The notes beneath the pieces were generated by a model that was not told where the DNA came from, ran no database searches, and saw only the letters and a program-made list of their open reading frames with translations. This document shows positions 48,001 through 54,000 of a DNA stretch of 64,000 nucleotides, piece after piece. Origin of the DNA: Ypsolopha sequella (Eukaryota > Arthropoda > Insecta > Lepidoptera > Ypsolophidae); contig OW204000.1 in assembly GCA_934047225.1 (NCBI GenBank), positions 18,804,001 to 18,868,000 of the forward strand. Direction: 5' to 3'. The position numbers and the translations under genes were made by a program. The stretch's first letter is position 1. Every line of letters starts with the position of its first letter.

Positions 48001-51000
48001 AGTAACTACCTAATTAAAAAAAGAAGTGCGACACAGACAAACCAATGAAAGAAGTTGTAAAATTATGTGAAGGTGCTATACATAAACCTATAGAGAAATC
48101 CCTGATTAGATATGTATTTTGAGAATTAAGGTTCCATAGCTGGTTAGGTATTGAGTATAACCACCTCTTGCGAGACGTATATGTATATATATCTGCTCGA
48201 ATAATTATAAATCCATAGCAACCTTTTCAATCGTTTCACACCCTCGTATTATACAAGAAGTATTCTATTCGTGATGGCGACCAATACCGGACAGGCAAAT
48301 TATTTCTTACGCCAATCATCTCTTCATATAAGCTTTACAAGTACTGAAGACGTGGCAGTAATATAAAAATAGTAATTTCCGTGTTCTTTGCTTAATATAT
48401 ACATGTCATAAATGGATTTTGATTAATTTCACAGAATCGGGCATACAATATTATGCTGATTCATGCTACAGTATCGTAAGAATTATAAGCCAAAATAAAT
48501 GTTGGAGCTTCGTAGAAATTCATATAACCCGCGCATATAAAGAAAAGATCTGAGAATGGTCGCCATTATACTTATGGTACGGTTGGCAAAGCAAGTTCTC
48601 AAAAATCGATTTTTATTTTTCCTACTGACTTTTTTGTTATTAATTATTCTTTTTTATTATTATTAATTAAAGATACTAATCATTATGACAAAAATTATTA
48701 ATAATATAAATAAGGAGCTAGGGTAAATATTTTAAGGGATTTTTTCATTTGTCTTTATTATTTATGTTTAAATTGCTTTAGCAGGGGAGAAAAGGTTTTA
48801 TAAACCACTTGGTCCAGCAGCATCCTTTATTATTTTTTTATAATATAAAAACATAATTATTTTTTTGCAGCGCGTACTTCTCTGTATGAGTATAGACAGC
48901 GATAGATTGTGAGCGAGATAGAATGCTAGCGGGCGCCATTTATAGATCTTTTCTTTACCTGCGCGGGTTATACTAGGTAAAGGTCACGGTCAATAATGGT
49001 TAAATTGGTTACTTCATGCGGTGATCAACGCGGACAAAGTCACAAGGAAAAGGGAGAGTAATTCCAATGGTTATTTTAACCCAAAATCCAAAGTGCTTAA
49101 CCTTTCATAGCAAAAGCAGAAGAAAAGAGAAGGGAGATTACCTTCTGGCTCCAATGCTTCGACCCTAGAATAAGAGCTTGTGTTATTCTTAGCAGATGTA
49201 TCAAGTATGCTGTTGCCAGAATAAAGGCCGCTCGGTAAGTCAGGAGTATATCCATTTTGCAGCAGTAAGTCAGGTGGCAATGTTAGCAAAAGCGAAGAAT
49301 GCGATAGAGGAGGCGGATTAGATTTTTGTCTATGGGTGTGTATTCCTGATGTTCTGCGTTTGTGGGGACCTGCCGAATATGAGATTGCTTCAAGTGAAGA
49401 GAGAAGCTACGGTTAGCATGTTATCCCTCCTACTCACATTGACAGAGATAGGCGAGCGTGTAAGCAGGATGGAAACTCAAAACAATATTTAACACCGTCT
49501 TTAACTTACGGATGCAGATAAGTATATGGATTTGGGTGCAAAAAATGCTGGCCCGATACAAAAAAAAATCTATAGACTGGAAAAAAGAACAATTCGCATA
49601 AATTAAATTATGTTAAGGTGTATTAATTTGAAAACCATTTCGAGATTTAGGTTTAATAAGACGTATTTTATAACTTGTGGTCTAAAAAGCTTCATGATGA
49701 TGAATATTTTTATGAAAAAGCTGCAATTTCTATTTGCGTTCGTGTGACGTCACTCGAGAAATGGCTGTTTATTAATGTGTCCTTTTATATAAGATAAATT
49801 TATAAAAATTTGCTGCCAACTGGTTTGACAGATGGATGACATATGAGTAGATAGACAGAGAAAGACCACGTTTTTGTAATTATACATCACAATCAGTATA
49901 ATGTCTAAAATTCCCAAGTGACGTCATAACCGACAATTCTTTAAAAAAAAACATTAAAAATGGTTAATTTATGTACCAAATTAACGAAAACCTAAAATGG
50001 CGTATAATATCTGAAAAAAAGAAAACTTCTTAAAATTAAGCTATGGGAATTAGTAAAATAATAGAAAATCGGACCTATTATATCCCATCTGTCCAGTAAA
50101 GATACGACATTCATCTTGTGGTTCGGTATGGGTTCGGGCGGTTGATTGGATTTCACCTTGTATAATATATATTTTACCTATAATTTTAATCGTATATATA
50201 TTGCTTAAATTAAATATAAATTAAATAAACCTTTAATCTAGTTCATGTACATTTATTATATTACTACATATTTTTTTTTATAAGATTAAATTTTGACTAC
50301 ATAAATTAAATGAACCTTTAATCTAGTTTATTATATTTTATTTAGTTTATTATATATATTTACATTTATTATATTATTACATTTTTTTTATAAGATTAAA
50401 TTTTGACTTGTGAAACGTGTATTTTATATACCTACTTTGCAAAATAAACTATTTGAATTTGAATTTGAATTTGAATCTAGACAGGGTGTAATTTTTGGTA
50501 AAAATTCAACGAACTTTTCTGTACTGATCCATTAGTATCAGCTGATTGGTTTGGGACAATAAATAAAATGTTGACTCCCCCAATATCAATTGTGAACGAA
50601 AAAAATAAAATAAATACAAGCTCATATACCAGCTGATGAATTTTCCAATAGGACTTTTGTATACATTGATTTCAAAGTCAATGTTTGCATACAATAGGTA
50701 TACAATACAGCTGGCATTTTAAATCAGGAAGGTAACAAAAGGTATTAAAAAAAAACAAAAGAAGGACATATTTGTTTCGGAAACTTATCCAGAAGATTAT
50801 CTGATTTCAGGAAATGGGTAAACTCTTGGTTAAACCTCATTGTAAGATGATTTTATCTTGACATCAAAGTACTGGATATCACATCAAGCTATATGGTTTA
50901 TGGTTTAAGACGTTTATTTCTCACAAAGAACAAATACAATGTTCACTTATAATGAGAAGCTTATCTAATTGTGTATGTATATATGGCTAATCCATTAATA

Positions 51001-54000
51001 CCTAAATTTTATTTCAATATTTAATTGTGTTAGTTAACAGGTTGCGTACAATCATCCATAATATTTCATCCATTTATAGTAACTTGTTTAAGTACCTACA
51101 TACTCTTTTAAAAGCTTTTTGAAAACATTAATTGATTTTGATGCTTTGACGGTCTTTGGTAATTTACACATTTAATACTTACAGATTTAATATACACATT
51201 GGACTTTGCACTTATCTTATTTCATTCACAATAGGGGTAAATGTAGTACTGTAAGTGTATAAAGTTGTACCATCTAAACTATACAAGTAAAAGCGTAGTT
51301 GGGCGAACGTGATGTATCCAATAATTGGAACTCAGAAAAATGCTGGCAACACGTTAAAAAAGTTGCCATCTCAAAGAGATCTAGATTTATGCAAATAAAT
51401 ATTTTTATCTTTATCTTTAGATTCCTGTATTTTAGGGTTTCGCCACATAATGGAATGTTTATTTATCATCATTATTGTAATGTCTAATGAATGTTCAGAA
51501 TATAACCAAAATCGTGTTTCAAATAAATTGCTTTTTAAATGTGTTAAATAATGCATTTTCTAGTTACTTCAACCGCATTTTTGTGATGCAAGCTATTAGA
51601 TGAGTAGTTCCTATTGCTAGTAACTACTACCCACGGGTATTAGTGGTTTCGCAAATGACCTTTTCAATAATACCTTGTAATACCGCGAGAATTTAAAACG
51701 TTTTTTTGACGATTAGAGGGGGAAATTGGATAAAAGAATAAAATAATTGGCAATAAAGATAAACATATCGGCTTCTCAGACCTTATACAAATTCAAGACG
51801 GGGCGCCGCGCTGTCACAGACTACGTTAAATATATTTATTTATGTAATGTAGGTATATTAGATACACTCATTACAGATCGGTTTTAATGTAATATAATTA
51901 AATAATTTATGTCTATAGCTAATAGTTTTATATAATAAATAATAATATGGGGAAATACACAAAGAAATCATAAAGATCAGATTTAATAAAAAAAATACTT
52001 GAATTAAATGAAAAATATAGGAATAAGGAATAAATAATATTATAAATATATGCCTAACTCCGCCATTCGATTAGTCGTGATAAGAAGAAGGGTAAGAAAC
52101 TTAGCAAGACCATGTCTTTTTTTTCATAATACAAACAAACAAATAAATGTAAAAAGTAAGCCTATTCTTTAATTGAATAAAGAGATAAAAAATACAAAAT
52201 ACATGTGTGCTCTTAGCGAGTGTAAAAACGTGAGTTTCAAGACGTGTACGAACACGAAACTGTCTCACTTTTGGCCTGCCTCATCCGTTACATGGAGTAA
52301 ACTACGTCTTGACTTTTATTTGGTCTGAGATTGGCTTATACAATTTAGCATTACCTTGACATTAAAATTGTAGATGAAAAAATAGTCATCGCAATCATAC
52401 CCGTAGTAGTATGAAATATTTAATTTCATGCTATTGTATGAAAGTTTTAACAATGTTTTATTGTAAATTTAAAGAAGTTTATGTGTCTTGCTTGTATGAT
52501 TGGCTCGTTTTTAATACCACATATTTAATTTTGTTTATACAGGTTGATAATGAACCCTCTGGCTATATCAAAGGAAAATATTCTATGTTCGAAATAAAAA
52601 TATATGTATTGTTACTTTTGTCTTGTATCATAATAAAAAATAAAGATGTCGACCGTCAAAGACGATCGCGGGCGGGAGGGTGACTTGCGGGGGCGGGCGC
52701 CAAGGGCGTCGGGAATGTTTTTCATTGACGGCTGGGGGACGGAGGCTTGTTGCTACGGTCTGATTGTCAGTCACATCGCTTCGTGTATATTAGCCATTTA
52801 TTTGAAATTTAGAAAATATTCCCAATAAAATAAAACCAGCCAAGTACGAGTCAGACTCGCGTACCTAGGGTTCCGTATTGTGGATAATAAATTTAATTTT
52901 GTCATTTTTTTTCGTGAATTTCTCTACCGCTTTATTTTTCCTGTAATCTTTACGTAAACACATATTACCATGAGTTCCTTTTGTACCTTTTAGGTACGGA
53001 ACCCTAAAAATATGAGAAAAAAAACGTTTTTTTTACGATTCCTTGTTCTATTAGTGATTCTGATTCATATATTTCAATATAACTAGGGGAATCATTTTTA
53101 TGCTGTATAATAAAGTAGTTATGTATTTACATGTTAGTATTTAGAAGCATTTGGTCTTTAAATAATCGGGATACATAAGCCTATATCGAAATATAAGAAG
53201 ATTTCAAATATAAATATAAGAGGACATGCTAATTCTTAATTTTACGAAAACTGGTAATACTACATTTTTGCATCAAAAACAGATCTCCTCAATGTCACAA
53301 TGATTACTAATTATTGTGTTATGCAACAGTCTTTTTTATGATCAGAATCTGGTCTAGCCTAGAATGATAACTATGAAGAAATCATCAAAATAATTCCAAT
53401 AGAAGACAATTTTATCATCATATTATATCGAACTAAGAGTCGATATAAAGGCTGGGTACTCTCTGTTCCCTTGCAGTTAAAATTGTGAAATTGTGAAAAA
53501 CCCGCCTTTTTCTAATTAATCGAAACAGAACACTTAAATTCAAAAGTCACTCAATAGTTATTCCACAAAACCTTATTACTTATGTATTGTGTATGCTGCC
53601 AGTATGCTGAAAGTTTAAACTGGTTTCTGAAAATTAGAATTTAAAAAATTTGAATAAAGAAAAAAATTCAAATTTACAGAAAACAATGGAAACTTTACGA
53701 TGGCAAGATACACGATACATAAGGTAATAAGGTTTTGTTGAATAACTATTGAGCGAATTTTGAATTCAAGTGTTCTGTATCGATTAATTAGAAAACTTCG
53801 GGTTTTTCCCAATCCGGCTGCGAAACCGCTTTGTAAAGGCCAAAAAGCCGACAATAATATGAAGAAAAAAAAAGCTGTCGATTATGTGAGGCACTGCGAT
53901 CATAGTAAGGGCATTAAAAAGGCAAAAATTGGAACAAATCATTGTGACGCTGTCTGTTTCAGCCAATGACTGAGCTGGAAAATAATTTTCAAAAGAATGT

